Below, piece by piece: positions 63,022 to 64,000 of a stretch of 64,000 nt of DNA. The stretch covers positions 42,860,590 through 42,924,589 of the forward strand of contig CM067087.1 in NCBI GenBank assembly GCA_034008185.1, written 5' to 3'. This DNA is from Gorsachius magnificus (Eukaryota; Chordata; Aves; Pelecaniformes; Ardeidae). How positions within the stretch are numbered: position 1 is the first letter of the stretch; each line of letters begins with the position of its first letter. A program made the translations under genes and the position numbers. The notes below the pieces were generated by a model. That model had not been told where the DNA came from. It did not search any database and saw only the letters and a program-made list of their open reading frames with translations.

Positions 63022-63079
63022 TGCAGTGATGCGTAGTGAATGACCCTTAAGTTGCAGTGATGCGTAGTGAATGACCCTT
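63022..63079. repeat. Exact 27-bp direct duplication, period 31
   Basis: The 27 bases at 63022-63048 (starting TGCAGTGATGCG and ending AATGACCCTT) recur without mismatch at 63053-63079. The word TTAAGTTGCA also occurs just before each copy (63006-63015 and 63047-63056), with six extra bases before the first. Perfect identity implies a recent duplication or one still variable in the population. Confidence 0.95.
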
Positions 63080-64000
63080 GTGGATGTGTGGGGCCGAAGG
63101 GGCTCTGTTTATATGAAGCTCGCTCCCAAACCTCTGAAGTTTTCAGCATATTTAGATCTTTTTCCCCCCAAGAGTTAGGAAATCAGCTTTGAGGCTACTG
63201 AACTATCATGTTTCACTTCTCCAGGAGGAAAAATTACTTCTGCACATTTTTTGCCAGTTGTTGATATTTTGCAGTTGGGTGTAGTATTTCGGTACCACAT
63301 GGATCCTATATCTAGAATTTTGATGTTAGGAGATTTTTGAATTTTTTTTTTTTTCTGGCCTTTCTGGCTGCAGACTTGGCTGTGCGCTGTGTATTGCAGT
63401 GCGGGAAGCTACTTGAGCTCCTAAGAGCTAAAACTGTGTTTTTGTGGCCTTCTGGAAATGTTCTCTGGGTGCTACTGCTGTAAATGATGACACTTTAGCT
63501 ACTGGGAATAAAGGTGGCACAGTGACTGAAAAACGTGAAACACAGTTCTTCATTATATTGGCTTTTGAGCTTTTTATTTATAAATGTATACACATACAGA
63601 CATATGTAATAGCTATATTATAAAGAAGCGAAAGGTAACATTGCAGAAACAAACCAAAAAATTCTTCTCTGCTCCCCCTAAAACTCCAGGCAGTTTGTTA
63701 GAGGGGTGATTACATGGAAAACAATGCTGTACAGATAACGTAGTAATAATACCTAAATATAAATGTAACACAGGAATGATAATTAAAAATAATTCCAAAA
63801 TCAAACCCATTTTAATTATTTTTAGTCCAGAGTGAAGAATAAAGGGTGTTTTAAATAGATGTCAAACAACCATTACTTTTGCAAATTCATTATTCTTTGT
63901 TAAGATAACAATTAACATGTATATAATGGGACTGAAACAAGTTCACCACTCATAAGATCAAAGCTAATTAGAATTGTGCTAAAAGTGTGTGAGCTTGTTT
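63080..64000. other. Noncoding DNA, no gene recognised
   Basis: AT-rich sequence with a 13-base T run at 63342-63354 and short frames only. No repeat or gene signature was recognised to the end of the window. Confidence 0.55.

Noticed and set aside
1..64000. Bacterial or phage interpretation (operons, CRISPR, defence systems)
   Set aside because: Low coding density, vertebrate low-complexity tracts and avian CR1 elements exclude a prokaryotic origin.
1..64000. tRNA, rRNA, U-snRNA or 7SK genes
   Set aside because: No A/B box pair with a cloverleaf and no conserved snRNA or rRNA words were noticed; small hairpin RNAs cannot be excluded by eye.

Overview
The window reads as vertebrate nuclear DNA, most likely from a bird. 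It is AT-rich with ordinary vertebrate low complexity (poly-A and poly-T runs, short GT and AAT tracts). It contains no tightly packed ORFs, no ribosome binding sites and no operons. The organism call rests on five copies of the CR1 LINE 3' end, which carries the avian tail of tandem ATTCTATG-type octamers (seen as TAGAATCA repeats on the opposite strand). The CR1 variant beginning TTAGGTTGGAAAAG next to the octamers is typical of bird genomes. The species cannot be named from this sequence.

Layout. Positions 1-17250 are almost entirely unique noncoding DNA, with one CR1 on the minus strand at 7543-7804 and a possible conserved noncoding block near 4840-5105. Positions 17250-38220 hold CR1 copies at 17250-17674 (plus), 22081-22328 (minus) and 37915-38220 (minus). 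Between them are long AT-rich stretches with several enhancer-like blocks (26580-26990, 27840-28050, 31350-31620). Positions 39350-44000 are the most structured part. They contain a pair of diverged homologous segments (40143-40365 and 41063-41290), two relics resembling the ancient MIR/CORE-SINE family, and two unusually long but unsupported open frames. Positions 48640-50065 hold the longest CR1 copy, which abuts a CpG-rich block with a 35-bp minisatellite, inverted CCAAT boxes and a palindrome. That block is either an orphan CpG-island promoter or an LTR. Positions 51119-53825 contain a second pair of diverged homologous segments. The remainder is unique noncoding DNA, apart from a precise short tandem duplication near 63022.

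No protein-coding gene, tRNA, rRNA or CRISPR array could be supported. The only reading frames with a recognisable family are decayed C-terminal pieces of CR1 ORF2 (reverse-transcriptase polyprotein). The window is best read as part of an intergenic gene desert or a very long intron, possibly one rich in regulatory elements. No previously undescribed system can be demonstrated. The most unusual items are the two diverged segment pairs and the CpG-rich block beside the CR1.
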